From Alphaproteobacteria bacterium GM202ARS2 (GTDB taxonomy: Bacteria; Pseudomonadota; Alphaproteobacteria; GM7ARS4), in contig JACONH010000008.1 of NCBI GenBank assembly GCA_014323835.1, positions 1 to 59,101 of the forward strand: a stretch of 59,101 nt of DNA, written 5' to 3'. The position numbers and the translations under genes are program-made. Below are positions 34,622 to 44,107 of the stretch, piece after piece. The notes below the pieces were generated by a model. The model saw nothing but the letters and a program-made list of their open reading frames with translations, searched no databases and was not told where the DNA came from. Position 1 is the first letter of the stretch. Every line of letters begins with the position of its first letter.

Positions 34622-35575
34622 TTAGACGTTGGCATCGTCATTCATGTGGGTGAGTTTCAGGAACACGTCTTCCAAGTCGCTTTGGTGTGTGGTGATGTCG
34701 TGGATGTCGAGGTCGGTTTTTTGTAGGGCTTCTAGGATGTGCCCGATAGGCGTGCGTTGGGGCGTGTAGCGGATTTGTATTCTGTGTGAGTCGAGAATCT
34801 GTGCCTCGAAATGTTTGAGGGCTGGCGGTATGTCGGTGATGCTCTTGGTGCAGGTAATGTGGAGTTCTTTGTGGTCGATATCTTGTAGCAGCTCGTGCTT
34901 GTTTTTATCGGCAATGAGTTTTCCTTGATTGATGATAGCGATGCGGTCGCAGAGTTCTTCTGCTTCCTTCAAGTAGTGTGTTGTGAGAATAATGGTTGTC
35001 CCTTTTTTCTTGAGGTTATGGATTTGCTGCCAGAGGTTTTGTCGTAGTTCGATGTCGACCCCTGCGGTTGGCTCGTCGAGGACGAGGATAGGTGGTGCGT
35101 GCACCATGGCTTTTGCGATCATGAGTCGGCGGCGCATACCGCCGGAGAGGCTTCTCGAATAGGCTTCGCTTTTGTGGGTGAGACCAACCATGTGTAGGAG
35201 GGCTTCTGTCTGGCGTTTTTGTGGCGGCACACCGTACAAGCCTGCTTGCAAATCAAGCATCGCACGAGGCGTAAAGAAAGGATCGAAGTTCAGTTCTTGT
35301 GGCACAATGCCGATGCGCATTTTTGCTTCTCGATGGTCGCTATCGATATTGATGTCCCAGATGTGAATGTTGCCGGCGGTCTTTTTGACGAGACCTGCTA
35401 GAATATTGATGAACGTGGACTTGCCTGCGCCATTGGGGCCGAGCAGGCCGAACAGGCTTCCACGAGGAATGGTCAAACTGAAATCATCAAGAGCATAACG
35501 CTTTGTTTTGCTTTCATAGAGCTTGTAGACGTTATGGGCGGTGATGGCGTTATCGGGTAATGAGGCTGTTGTCAT
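34622..35575 (-). CDS. ABC transporter ATP-binding protein (ABC-2 type), no partner seen
   Basis: A 317-residue ATPase with Walker A GPNGAGKST (about residue 47), the SLSGGMRRRL signature, Walker B ILVLDEPTAGVD and the switch His in ILTTHYLKEAEELCD. The C-terminal extension is typical of ABC-2 exporters such as drug, polysaccharide or Nod-factor transporters. The membrane permease usually encoded next to it is not present on either side, so the partner must be elsewhere. The function is not known; it converges with xoxJ by chance of packing. Ten bases from the MerR gene on the same strand. Confidence 0.88.
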   Translation of the reverse strand: MTTASLPDNAITAHNVYKLYESKTKRYALDDFSLTIPRGSLFGLLGPNGAGKSTFINILAGLVKKTAGNIHIWDINIDSDHREAKMRIGIVPQELNFDPFFTPRAMLDLQAGLYGVPPQKRQTEALLHMVGLTHKSEAYSRSLSGGMRRRLMIAKAMVHAPPILVLDEPTAGVDIELRQNLWQQIHNLKKKGTTIILTTHYLKEAEELCDRIAIINQGKLIADKNKHELLQDIDHKELHITCTKSITDIPPALKHFEAQILDSHRIQIRYTPQRTPIGHILEALQKTDLDIHDITTHQSDLEDVFLKLTHMNDDANV

Positions 35576-35584
35576 GGTGGGGCG

Positions 35585-35974
35585 TCATGAAGAGGACTGT
35601 GAGTCGGGTGGCGCTGTTAGCCATTGCTCGGCGCGTTGCAGTTCGTGCAGGACGCGCTCGAGGGTCTCGCGCAGATGCGTGTTGGCAGGGGGCACAGTAA
35701 GGGCATGTAAGGAGTCACTATCAGGCAGAGTCTTGCTGTTCAGCAGTCTTTGCGCGCCTTTAATTGTGTAACCTTCTTGATGGAGAAGTCGTTTGATAAT
35801 TTTTAGCAGAGCAACGTGAGTCTCGTTATAGGCGCGTTGCCCGTTGGCTTTCTTGCGGGGATTGAGATGGATGAAGTGCTGTTCCCAGAAACGCAAAACG
35901 TGGGCAGGAAGATTCAGCAGACGTGTGACTTCGCCAATAGTATAGGTTTGGTGCGGTGATGACGGCGATGTCAT
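35585..35974 (-). CDS. MerR-family transcriptional regulator
   Basis: A 129-residue regulator with an N-terminal winged helix (YTIGEVTRLLNLPAHVLRFWEQHFIHLNP, about residues 11-40, with the Arg-rich wing) followed by a helical dimerisation region. The C-terminal effector domain of metal-sensing MerR members is absent, so it is a short, MlrA-like form. Lying 25 bases after ihfA on the same strand is a conserved alphaproteobacterial arrangement; the ihfA-merR pair may be co-regulated. Confidence 0.85.
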   Translation of the reverse strand: MTSPSSPHQTYTIGEVTRLLNLPAHVLRFWEQHFIHLNPRKKANGQRAYNETHVALLKIIKRLLHQEGYTIKGAQRLLNSKTLPDSDSLHALTVPPANTHLRETLERVLHELQRAEQWLTAPPDSQSSS

Positions 35975-35998
35975 GAACAGGGGGCAACAACAGCGAGG

Positions 35999-36298
35999 CT
36001 ATTTACGAAGAGCCTTGTTCACTTTGGACTTGAGAAAAATCGATGTGCGGAAACTGATAACTTTGCGCGCGGAGATAATGGCTTCCTTTTTTGTTTTGGG
36101 GTTGCGTCCGACTCGTTTCTTTTTGTCGTGTTGTTTGAATGTGCCGAACGATGAGATTTTAACTTCCTGTCCATCGATGAAGGCGAGATTGATTCCTTCG
36201 AACAGGTCGTGGACGAAGTTCATTGCGTCTTTTTTGGAGACGTTGAATTCTTGATATAAGCAGCGCGCGAGGTCGGCGCGGGTCAATGTCTTGTTCAT
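35999..36298 (-). CDS. ihfA: Integration host factor alpha subunit
   Basis: A 99-residue DNA-bending protein of the HU/IHF family. TLTRADLARCLYQEF and the DNA-contacting arm region EVKISSFGTF then RVGRNPKTKKEAIIS are the alpha-subunit type (Gly-Arg-Asn-Pro). The C-terminal helix FRTSIFLKSKVNKAL follows. IHF works with IhfB, which is not in the window. The gene is followed by the MerR gene on the same strand. Starts at ATG 36298. Confidence 0.92.
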   Translation of the reverse strand: MNKTLTRADLARCLYQEFNVSKKDAMNFVHDLFEGINLAFIDGQEVKISSFGTFKQHDKKKRVGRNPKTKKEAIISARKVISFRTSIFLKSKVNKALRK

Positions 36299-36464
36299 GG
36301 TCTTTGCCGTATTGGTTGTATTGGGTTGGTGATACCCTCCTGTAAGTGAGCACCCGTGAATGAGTGCCCGTTACTGCGTAAACGTCTTTTATCATACGTT
36401 TCTTTTTTCGCAACCTACCCGTTGCAGTATATAGCGTGTTGCTTGTTTTTTGGCGAGTCTTTTT

Positions 36465-37223
36465 TCATTCTTGTGGTGTTTTTTTGTGCATCCAGCCGAG
36501 GTTTTGTCCGCCATCGATAGCGATGGTTTCTCCCGTGATGGAGGGCGAATCGATGAACATCTGGATAGCGCGATTGATGTCTTCAATTGTCCCACCGCGT
36601 TGGAGGGGCATACGTCCACATTGTTGTTCGAAGTCCTCGGGGCTTTGTTCGCCGCCGGGCAAAATGGGGCCGGGTGCGATAGCGTTGACACGAGTGTTCG
36701 GGGCAAGAGCAAGGGCTGCCGTTCGTGTCAGAGTCCACAGAGCCGACTTACTCAAAGTGTAACTGGTGAAGAACGGAGTCAGATTATGCACACGTTGGTC
36801 GGTCATGTTGATGATACAGGCTTGCTGATTTTTAGGACGTTTGTGGTGCAGAGCCTGTATGATACGCAACGGTGCATGCAAATTCACGCACATGTGTTCG
36901 TGCCAATAAGACGGCTCAAGAGCATCGAATCTGTCTGGCAGGAACAGTGAGGCATTGTTAACCGTGCATTGGGGAAAGCCCATCGTGGCGATCACGCTGT
37001 CGATGAGCTGAGCGGGATTATCGTGCAGAAAGTCACAGAAAAAGGTTTGGACGTGCGGGCAGGTACCTTCGATATTGGTAACAAGGTTGCGGAGGTCATC
37101 GTTGTCTTTTGAGCTGTGCAGGGCGAGACGAAAGCGAGGGGCAAAATGACGCGCCATCGCTGCACCAATACGCCGAGAGGCACCGGTAATCAGCATCAAG
37201 GGTAGGGGGGGTGCTTTAGGCAT
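36465..37223 (-). CDS. Short-chain dehydrogenase, pteridine-reductase-like
   Basis: A 252-residue NAD(P)H oxidoreductase. TGASRRIGAAMARHF (about residue 14) binds cofactor and YTLSKSALW carries the catalytic Tyr-x3-Lys (about 155). The RVNAIAPGPILP block matches the FolM / PTR1-like group found across Alphaproteobacteria near folate genes. Such enzymes reduce dihydropterins such as dihydromonapterin; substrate here is inferred. Overlaps the uvrB end by eight bases. It could feed pterin for folate and for the H4MPT genes located downstream in the window. Confidence 0.75.
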   Translation of the reverse strand: MPKAPPLPLMLITGASRRIGAAMARHFAPRFRLALHSSKDNDDLRNLVTNIEGTCPHVQTFFCDFLHDNPAQLIDSVIATMGFPQCTVNNASLFLPDRFDALEPSYWHEHMCVNLHAPLRIIQALHHKRPKNQQACIINMTDQRVHNLTPFFTSYTLSKSALWTLTRTAALALAPNTRVNAIAPGPILPGGEQSPEDFEQQCGRMPLQRGGTIEDINRAIQMFIDSPSITGETIAIDGGQNLGWMHKKTPQE

Positions 37224-39294
37224 CTTTGAAAGGCATGAGGTGGCGTTGTTGCAGGTCTTTAATTTGGTCGCGCAAAGCGGCGGCTTGTTCGAATTCGAGG
37301 TTGGCGGCTGCCTCTTTCATTTCTTTTTCTAGTTTGGCGATAAGACGAGGCATATCTTGCGGGCGACTCTGAGGCGGTGTTTTGCTTTGTTGCTGAGTTT
37401 TGTCGGCGGTGGGATGCTTGACGGCAAGGTAGTCACGTTCCTGTGCTTCGAAGAGCCCTTGCCGAATCGCTTTAGCGATGGTTTGGGGGGTGATGTTATA
37501 TTTTTTGTTATAAGCCAGCTGCTTTTTGCGCCGCCGTGTGCTTTCTTGCAGAGCATATTTAATTGCGGGTGTTTCTTCATCGGCGTAGAGAATGACACGT
37601 CCGTTGATGTTGCGGGCGGCTCTGCCCATGGTCTGAATCAGGGATGTCTCTGAACGCAAAAAGCCGCTCTTATCGGCATCGAAAATCGCAACCAGAGCAC
37701 ACTCAGGAATATCGAGACCCTCCCGCAACAGGTTGATGCCCACGAGCACATCGAAAACGCCTTGGCGCAGCTCACGCAAGATATCGATGCGCTCTAAGGT
37801 ATCGATATCCGAGTGCATATAGCGCGTCTTGATTTTGGCTTCGAAGAGATAATCGCTGAGGTCTTCTGCTTGGCGTTTTGTTAGGGTTGTGATGAGGACT
37901 CGGTTGCCTTGTTTGACGACTTCGTTACATTCGGCAATGATGTCATCCACTTGCCCTTCGACGGGTCGCACGTCACAGACCGGGTCGGGAAGGCCGGTGG
38001 GGCGCACCACTTGTTCGACGAATTGACCTTGCGTGCGTTGTAGTTCCCAATCGCCGGGTGTAGCGGAAACAAAAATCGTCTGTGGACGCATGTCGTTCCA
38101 CTCTTCGAATTTAAGCGGGCGGTTATCAACGCAGGAAGGCAGACGAAAACCATAGTTTGCCAGTGTGCTTTTGCGTTGGAAGTCGCCGCGATACATGCCT
38201 TTCAGCTGTGGCACCGCCACGTGGGATTCGTCTACAATCAGTAGCGCGTCTGAGGGTAGGTATTCAAACAACGTAGGGGGCGGCTCGCCCGGTGATCGCC
38301 CGGTTAAGTGCCGAGAGTAGTTCTCGATACCGTTGCAGAATCCGATTGTCGCAAGCATTTCCAAATCAAAGATTGTTCTTTGCTCGATGCGTTGGGCTTC
38401 GATGAGTCGCTCTTCTTTTTTGAAGGCTTTAATTTGTTTACGTAGCTCGTGGCGTATGGTCTTCATGGCACGGCTGAGGGCGGGCACGGGCGTGACGTAG
38501 TGACTGTTGCCGTAGATACGTACAAAGCCGAGCTGCGCGCTTACGTGTCCGGTAAGGGGGTCGAATTCGCTAATGGATTCGATGTGATTATCGAAGAGAG
38601 ACAGACGCCAGGCTTTGTCTTCATAGTGTGAGGGAAAAATTTCGATACCATCGCCGCGCACTCGGAAAGTGCCGCGCCGTAAGTCGTGGTCGTTCCTGCG
38701 ATACTGTAGGGTAACGAGGTGACGCAGCAGTTCTCGTTGGTCGCAGCTTTGTCCTTTGCTGAGTGGGATAACCATAGAGCCGTAGGTTTCTTTATCGCCG
38801 ATGCCGTAAATGCACGAGACGCTGGCGACAATAATCACGTCCCGTCTTTCGAGCAGGTCTTTGGTGGCTGCGTGGCGCATACGGTCGATGCGTTCATTGA
38901 CGCTCGATTCTTTTTCGATATACAGGTCTTTGCCGGGCACGTAGGCTTCGGGTTGGTAGTAGTCGTAATAGGAGACAAAGTAGTTGACGGCATTGTTGGG
39001 GAAAAAAGCACACATTTCCTCGTAGGTTTGAGCCGCCAGCGTTTTGTTGGGGGCGAGCACCAACGTGGGACGTTGCATACGCTCGATGACATGAGCCATT
39101 GTAAACGTCTTGCCTGAGCCGGTTACGCCCATGAGAACATTGTTGCGGGTGTCCTCTTTCAGTTGCTTGACCAGTTGGGCACAGGCTGTTGGCTGGTCAC
39201 CAGCAAGGTTGAAGTCGCTGACCAGACGGAAAGGCTGAGACGGCGATGGCTCGTGTGTGGGCGTTGTTTCGGGATTCAAAAAACTGGTTAACAT
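37216..39294 (-). CDS. uvrB: Excinuclease ABC subunit B
   Basis: A 692-residue helicase-like component of nucleotide excision repair. Walker A GVTGSGKT (about residue 57), the beta-hairpin block YFVSYYDYYQPEAYVPGKDLYIEKE, helicase motifs (DESHV, FVSATPGDWE, LITTLTKRQAEDL, GLDIPE) and a C-terminal UVR domain (KLEKEMKEAAANLEFEQAA) are all seen. Length matches the family. The N-terminal ATG region has an AC-rich leader. Confidence 0.97.
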   Translation of the reverse strand: MLTSFLNPETTPTHEPSPSQPFRLVSDFNLAGDQPTACAQLVKQLKEDTRNNVLMGVTGSGKTFTMAHVIERMQRPTLVLAPNKTLAAQTYEEMCAFFPNNAVNYFVSYYDYYQPEAYVPGKDLYIEKESSVNERIDRMRHAATKDLLERRDVIIVASVSCIYGIGDKETYGSMVIPLSKGQSCDQRELLRHLVTLQYRRNDHDLRRGTFRVRGDGIEIFPSHYEDKAWRLSLFDNHIESISEFDPLTGHVSAQLGFVRIYGNSHYVTPVPALSRAMKTIRHELRKQIKAFKKEERLIEAQRIEQRTIFDLEMLATIGFCNGIENYSRHLTGRSPGEPPPTLFEYLPSDALLIVDESHVAVPQLKGMYRGDFQRKSTLANYGFRLPSCVDNRPLKFEEWNDMRPQTIFVSATPGDWELQRTQGQFVEQVVRPTGLPDPVCDVRPVEGQVDDIIAECNEVVKQGNRVLITTLTKRQAEDLSDYLFEAKIKTRYMHSDIDTLERIDILRELRQGVFDVLVGINLLREGLDIPECALVAIFDADKSGFLRSETSLIQTMGRAARNINGRVILYADEETPAIKYALQESTRRRKKQLAYNKKYNITPQTIAKAIRQGLFEAQERDYLAVKHPTADKTQQQSKTPPQSRPQDMPRLIAKLEKEMKEAAANLEFEQAAALRDQIKDLQQRHLMPFKDA

Positions 39295-39401
39295 GGTTAG
39301 GGTGTTTGCTTGCGCGTATTTCTTATTGTAGGTTACATAAGGGATATAGGAAGGATATAAGCGTTATCCTACAAAGACAAGACCTCAAGAGTGGAGAGAC
39401 A

Positions 39402-40604
39402 ATGACGATTATAGCACAACGTATGGGGCGTATTCAGCCTTCGCCGACATTGGCGGTGACCAAGAAAGCTGCGGACATGCGTGCGCGTGGCGAGAATGTT
39501 ATTTCTTTGGGTGCCGGCGAGCCTGACTTTGACACGCCAGACTTTGTCAAGGCATCGGGCATTTCTGCCATCGAGCAGGGATTAACGAAATATACGGCTG
39601 TGGGCGGCACGCCAACAATCAAGGAGGCGGTGCGCCACAAATTCCAGCGTGATAATGGCTTACGTTTTAAGGATGAGGAAGTCATTGTTGGCACGGGGGG
39701 CAAACAGGTTCTCTTCAATGTGCTTCTGGCGACTGTGGATGCTGGCGATGAAGTGATTATTCCCGCACCCTATTGGGTTTCTTACCCTGACATGGTGCGT
39801 CTGGCGGAGGGAACGCCGATTATTGTTTCTTGTGGGCAGGAACACGGCTTCAAGTTGACGCCAGAGTCTTTGGCTTCTGCCATTACCCCCAAGACCAAGT
39901 GGTTGATTATCAATTCGCCGGGCAATCCGAGTGGTGCGGTTTATAGTGCCGATGAGCTGCGAGCGTTAGCGGGCGTCCTCGATAAACATCCGCATGTCCA
40001 TGTGCTCAGCGATGATATGTATGAGCATATTCTCTATGATGGCGTGCAGTTTGCGACTTTGGCGAGCGTTGCCCCCGACCTTGCAACTCGTGTGGTGACA
40101 GTCAATGGCGTATCGAAAGCCTATGCTATGACGGGCTGGCGCATCGGCTTTGCAGGTGGCGATGCGGTGATTATTGCTGCGATGGCAAAAATACAATCGC
40201 AGAGCACATCGAATCCCTGTTCGATTAGCCAAGCGGCGGCGGCGACGGCTTTGCGTGGCGACCAGTCTTTTTTGCAGGAACGCAATCAGACGTTCAAGGA
40301 ACGGCGTGATCTTGTTGTTGCCCGCCTCAATGGCGTAGAAGGCTTGTCTTGTCCTGTGCCGCAAGGGGCTTTTTACGTGTTTGTCAATTGTCAAGGAGTA
40401 CTGGGGCGTGCGTCACCTTCAGGGGGAACGCTGAACGATGATGTTGCTTTAGCCGATTATTTGCTTTCGCAAGAGAAGGTGGCACTGGTAGCGGGCACGG
40501 CTTTTGGCAGTCGTGGTTACTTTCGTATTTCCTATGCGACCTCTACGGAAGCCTTGACGGAGGCTTGCCAGCGTATCGAGCGCGGCTGTGCTGCTTTGCG
40601 TTAA
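39402..40604 (+). CDS. Aspartate/aromatic-type aminotransferase (class I, PLP)
   Basis: A 400-residue PLP enzyme of the alphaproteobacterial aspartate aminotransferase (AspC, subgroup 1b) type. ISLGAGEPDFDTPD at the N-terminus, NSPGNPSGAVYS (about residue 170), the PLP Lys in VNGVSKAYAMTGWRIGF (about 235) and the Arg of SYATS (C-terminal) fit. It uses aspartate/oxaloacetate or prephenate in related proteins. The frame opens at 39246, but GGAGAG sits 4 bases before ATG 39402. Its 3' end overlaps the convergent permease gene by 62 bases. Confidence 0.9.
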   Translation: MTIIAQRMGRIQPSPTLAVTKKAADMRARGENVISLGAGEPDFDTPDFVKASGISAIEQGLTKYTAVGGTPTIKEAVRHKFQRDNGLRFKDEEVIVGTGGKQVLFNVLLATVDAGDEVIIPAPYWVSYPDMVRLAEGTPIIVSCGQEHGFKLTPESLASAITPKTKWLIINSPGNPSGAVYSADELRALAGVLDKHPHVHVLSDDMYEHILYDGVQFATLASVAPDLATRVVTVNGVSKAYAMTGWRIGFAGGDAVIIAAMAKIQSQSTSNPCSISQAAAATALRGDQSFLQERNQTFKERRDLVVARLNGVEGLSCPVPQGAFYVFVNCQGVLGRASPSGGTLNDDVALADYLLSQEKVALVAGTAFGSRGYFRISYATSTEALTEACQRIERGCAALR

Positions 40605-41445
40605 ACATGGCATAAATCTGGATAAGACCAGCACTGATGGCGATGAGGGCTGCGGAATTGATGCCGCTGATAAGAGACGCGCCATAGCCGACAAAGACCG
40701 CCGCAAGAGCAAAAACAAGGGACAGACCAATCTGTTGGGGTAAACGTCTTGCATACAGATGCGCCGCCGCCACAGGCGATATAACAAGAGAAAGAATAAG
40801 AATAGCCCCGACAGCCTGAAAGCCAGCAACCAGAACAAGAGACAAAACAGCTGTCCAGCCAACAGACAATAAGGGCACATCATAGCGGATGGTGCGGGCA
40901 TAGACATCATCGAAGGTTATCAGCACCAGCTCTTTGTAGACGATGACGATGAACAGTGCCGCACAGAGGAGGCTCGCCCCTAAGAAAAGAATGGTGGGGG
41001 GAACGCGCCCGTCAGGGGCAATGATGGCAGAAAGATTGCCAAAAAGAGCATGCTGAATATCAAGGTGCACATTGTCAAGATGGGTACGCTCCAGTAACAC
41101 AACGCCGGTTGCAAACATTGTTGTCAGCACAATGCCGATAAGCGTGTGCGTATCCATAGGCGTGAGACGTTTGAGCAGATTGATGGTGGTAATGGTCAAC
41201 CAAGCTGCCAACCATGCCCCGACTGTCATGCCTATGGGGTGTATGGTGCCTATGATAAGAAAAGCCAGAACAATACCGGGCAACACGCTGTGCGAGACGG
41301 CATCCGTCAGCAAGGCACGTTTCTGTAGCAGAAGAAAATTGCCGACAAGAGCACAACTCAAGGCACACAGACTCGCAGCAACCAGCGGCGGGGCATCGAT
41401 AATCAGGAACGTATGCAACGCATCTATCGTCTGGTGGGGAATCAT
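40543..41445 (-). CDS. Metal ABC transporter permease 2 (Mn/Fe/Zn type)
   Basis: A 300-residue membrane protein of the ABC-3 family (SitD/TroD/ZnuB-like) with about eight to nine membrane helices. LLQKRALLTDAVSHSVLPGIVLAF is the conserved cytoplasmic contact region for the ATPase. It overlaps the first permease gene by four bases. Together with the neighbours it forms an importer with two permeases, like Tro and Sit systems. The last gene of the operon; its end overlaps an aminotransferase gene on the other strand. Confidence 0.9.
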   Translation of the reverse strand: MIPHQTIDALHTFLIIDAPPLVAASLCALSCALVGNFLLLQKRALLTDAVSHSVLPGIVLAFLIIGTIHPIGMTVGAWLAAWLTITTINLLKRLTPMDTHTLIGIVLTTMFATGVVLLERTHLDNVHLDIQHALFGNLSAIIAPDGRVPPTILFLGASLLCAALFIVIVYKELVLITFDDVYARTIRYDVPLLSVGWTAVLSLVLVAGFQAVGAILILSLVISPVAAAHLYARRLPQQIGLSLVFALAAVFVGYGASLISGINSAALIAISAGLIQIYAMFNAKQHSRARYAGKPPSRLP

Positions 41446-42332
41446 GATGGCTCTATGGGCGGCGGCGTGTGCGTGCGTGTCACGAGACGCCAGACAACAA
41501 GGCTAGCGAATTGGGCGCTGAGGATTAAGACAATCAGTGCACCGCTAGGCAGACCCTCATACAGATAAGAGATAAGCCCACCGAGTGCCGATGCGCTTGC
41601 TCCTTGTAGACTGGCAAAGACAAGAAGGCGATAAAAAGACAGCTGAAGCACCATGCCGCAGGCAGCAGGCAGAGTCAAAAGGGCAACCAGCAAAATCAAG
41701 CCGATGGTCTGTATGCCACTAACAGTTGCCAGCAATAAAAAAATGGGCATCAGCGGTGCGCCTTTTTCTATGCGTTGTGTGGCACAGAACAACGGGTCAA
41801 AGCATAGAGCAAACATTTCTTTTTTCAGCACGAGAAACGTGGTGAAGACAAAGCAAGCAAGCCCCGTGACGACAACGGCTTCATCGAAGGTTGTTGTGGC
41901 AAGGTTGCCCAACAGGAATCGTTCGATGCCGGCTTGTCCGACAGCGTCGAGCTCTTGGATGATACCCAGCAAAGCGACACCGACAGCAAAAAAGAAGGCT
42001 AAGACCGAAGCAATGGCACTGTCGCTACTGAGGGGTGTGTTGCGGGTTATCCACTGGATGCTGAGTAAGGCGAGGCTGGCGGTCAGCCCCGCCCCGAGCA
42101 GTAACCAGAAAAAGGGCGGCGTTAGAGTGCTTTCTGGCATGATAGCGACAACAAGCAGAAACCCTAGAGCCAAGCCGGGCAGGGTCGCATGGGCGAGGGC
42201 ATCGCTAACAAGGCTATAGCCGCGCATGACACCAAGCACGCCAATAAGCCCGCAGAGTCCGCCGCTCAAGCTTGCGGTTACAAGCACAACAATAACATTA
42301 TAGTGCACAGCCAAAAAGACGCTATCCGTCAT
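41442..42332 (-). CDS. Metal ABC transporter permease 1 (Mn/Fe/Zn type)
   Basis: A 296-residue ABC-3 permease with about eight membrane helices. MRGYSLVSDALAHATLPGLALGF is the conserved ATPase-coupling motif. It is related to but clearly distinct from the second permease, so the membrane domain is probably a heterodimer, as in SitCD/TroCD. Start and stop overlap the genes on both sides by four bases. Confidence 0.9.
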   Translation of the reverse strand: MTDSVFLAVHYNVIVVLVTASLSGGLCGLIGVLGVMRGYSLVSDALAHATLPGLALGFLLVVAIMPESTLTPPFFWLLLGAGLTASLALLSIQWITRNTPLSSDSAIASVLAFFFAVGVALLGIIQELDAVGQAGIERFLLGNLATTTFDEAVVVTGLACFVFTTFLVLKKEMFALCFDPLFCATQRIEKGAPLMPIFLLLATVSGIQTIGLILLVALLTLPAACGMVLQLSFYRLLVFASLQGASASALGGLISYLYEGLPSGALIVLILSAQFASLVVWRLVTRTHTPPPIEPS

Positions 42333-43069
42333 GATATGTAGGCTTGTTTAAGGGTCTCATCTTGGCACACATCGATGCTGGTGCCGTCTTTGATAAGGGT
42401 CTTGTTGAGTAACAAGGCATGAGAAAAATGCTCTTTGACAGTGGCGAGGGCATGGTGGACGCACAGGAGCAAGCCCCCTTGTTGGGTAATTCTATGGAAA
42501 CTGTCTAGGATGATGGCGTGTCCTTCTTTGTCGATGCCGTTGAGGGGCTCGTCCATAAGATAGAGTTGGGCGCGGCTGACGAGGGCTCGAGCAATGAAGA
42601 CTCGCTGTTTTTGTCCGCCGGAAAGCGTGCCGTAAGGCGCGTGTGCATGCTGGTGCATCCGCACCTGCTCAAGAGCCAGCATGGCTTCCTGTTTGTGGTG
42701 GTCTTTGATGCGTCTGGCAAAGCCGATACGGCGATACAGGCCCATAAGAACAATATCAAGAGGAGTCGTTGGAAAACGAGCATCGATGGTATGGTGCTGC
42801 GGAACATAGGCGACCTTGTCGGCAACGCGCTCTGCTGTTAAGGGCATGCCAAAAAGGGTGATAGCCCCTGCGGACACGGGCAACAACGCCGCCAAAACCT
42901 TAAGAAGAGTCGTCTTGCCTGCGCCATTGGGCCCGATGATGGCTATGGCGTGTCCTTTGCCGTCTCGAGGCAGTGGACTCTGGTAGCAAATGTTCTCGAG
43001 AACAGGGGGGGCGTGCGGATAGCCCGCCCAAACGTGCTCAAGGGTGAGAATCGGACGGACTTCGGACAC
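42329..43069 (-). CDS. Metal ABC transporter ATP-binding protein
   Basis: A 246-residue ATPase. Walker A IGPNGAGKTT (about residue 45), YGTLSGGQKQR signature, Walker B LYLMDEPLNGID, and the H-loop CVHHALATV are present. It matches the SitB/TroB/ZnuC family. Its start overlaps the binding-protein gene by 32 bases, unusual for this operon, where other joints are four bases. It powers the two permeases. Confidence 0.92.
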   Translation of the reverse strand: MSEVRPILTLEHVWAGYPHAPPVLENICYQSPLPRDGKGHAIAIIGPNGAGKTTLLKVLAALLPVSAGAITLFGMPLTAERVADKVAYVPQHHTIDARFPTTPLDIVLMGLYRRIGFARRIKDHHKQEAMLALEQVRMHQHAHAPYGTLSGGQKQRVFIARALVSRAQLYLMDEPLNGIDKEGHAIILDSFHRITQQGGLLLCVHHALATVKEHFSHALLLNKTLIKDGTSIDVCQDETLKQAYIS

Positions 43070-44054
43070 GTGAATCAGAATGGGCGGCGACGTCTTGGGC
43101 TGGCTTGCTTAGCGCGCGCACGATGGTGGCGGCATTATGACGCATCATGCCCTCGTATGTGCCTTCGATGCTGTGGGGATGCCCCATAGAATCGCCATAG
43201 AGGACACCGCCTAACTGCAAGGCAATGCCGCGGGCCTGCACACCCTCAAGAAGAGACAGAACATGGCGTGGGCTCACCGATGCTTCGCTGAAAATAGCAG
43301 GAATACGCTTGGCAATAATCATGTCAATCAGAGAACGCATCCGCCTTAAGCCCGCCTCCGATTCGGTGCTGATACCTTGTATGCCCTCGACGCCGATGTT
43401 ATAGCGTCTGCCAAAATAAGAGAAGGCATCATGTGCCGTAATCAATACACGTTGACTGGCTGGAAGAGAGCTTGTCATGGTTTCAATAGCGGTGTGTAAG
43501 TTCTGCCAGTCATCGGCAATATCTTGCCAACGTTGTCGGTAGTTGGCTGCTTGCTTGGGAAAACGCTCCTCGAGGACAGAGACCGCTTGTGCAAAAACCG
43601 AACGCCACAACAGAGGATCCATCCAGATATGCGGGTCAGCACTGCTTCCTCGCACCGAGAGACGTTGGGCTGGCGGCACAAAATCCATCAACGTCAGCAC
43701 CAGTTGGCGTTCTGCAACAAGAGAGTCAATAGGACGGCGTAAGTTGGCTTCTAGGTCAGCACCCGTCCATAAAACAACATCGGCACGAGCAAGAGCAACC
43801 ATGTCCGCTCGAGTCGGACGATACAGATGCGGGTCTGTGCCCTCCTTCATCAACGTGACCACGTGTGCCGTGTCACCAAACAAACGGCTCGCAGGCTGGC
43901 TAATCATCGCTGTGCTTGCTACCACAAGCAAAGGAGTCGCACGAGATTCAGCCCGCACAGACCACGGCACAGCGAAAAACGCACTGAAAAACGCACTGGC
44001 AACAATTAATACGTAAAGCCCCGCACGCATAGACTTATAGAGAGGTATCGTCAT
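43038..44054 (-). CDS. Metal-binding periplasmic protein, Mn/Fe type (SitA/TroA family)
   Basis: A 338-residue cluster A-I solute-binding protein with a signal peptide (about residues 1-34). Four putative metal ligands appear in order: His in EGTDPHLYRP (about 77), His in DPHIWMDP (about 145), Glu in FSEASV and Asp in YGDSMG. The His-His-Glu-Asp set is that of Mn/Fe binders, whereas ZnuA proteins use three His and a His-rich loop that is absent here. I therefore call it a manganese or iron importer. The promoter region contains a 12-base inverted repeat. Confidence 0.87.
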   Translation of the reverse strand: MTIPLYKSMRAGLYVLIVASAFFSAFFAVPWSVRAESRATPLLVVASTAMISQPASRLFGDTAHVVTLMKEGTDPHLYRPTRADMVALARADVVLWTGADLEANLRRPIDSLVAERQLVLTLMDFVPPAQRLSVRGSSADPHIWMDPLLWRSVFAQAVSVLEERFPKQAANYRQRWQDIADDWQNLHTAIETMTSSLPASQRVLITAHDAFSYFGRRYNIGVEGIQGISTESEAGLRRMRSLIDMIIAKRIPAIFSEASVSPRHVLSLLEGVQARGIALQLGGVLYGDSMGHPHSIEGTYEGMMRHNAATIVRALSKPAQDVAAHSDSRVRSPSDSHP

Positions 44055-44107
44055 GGTGATGTACGCAAGTAAAACCGATGTTCGTTGGCAACAGATGTGA
44101 TGCTGAT

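Noticed and set aside
43038-44054. Zinc importer ZnuA
   Set aside because: The His-rich loop and third His ligand of ZnuA are not seen; the ligand order is His, His, Glu, Asp. Zinc is not fully excluded.
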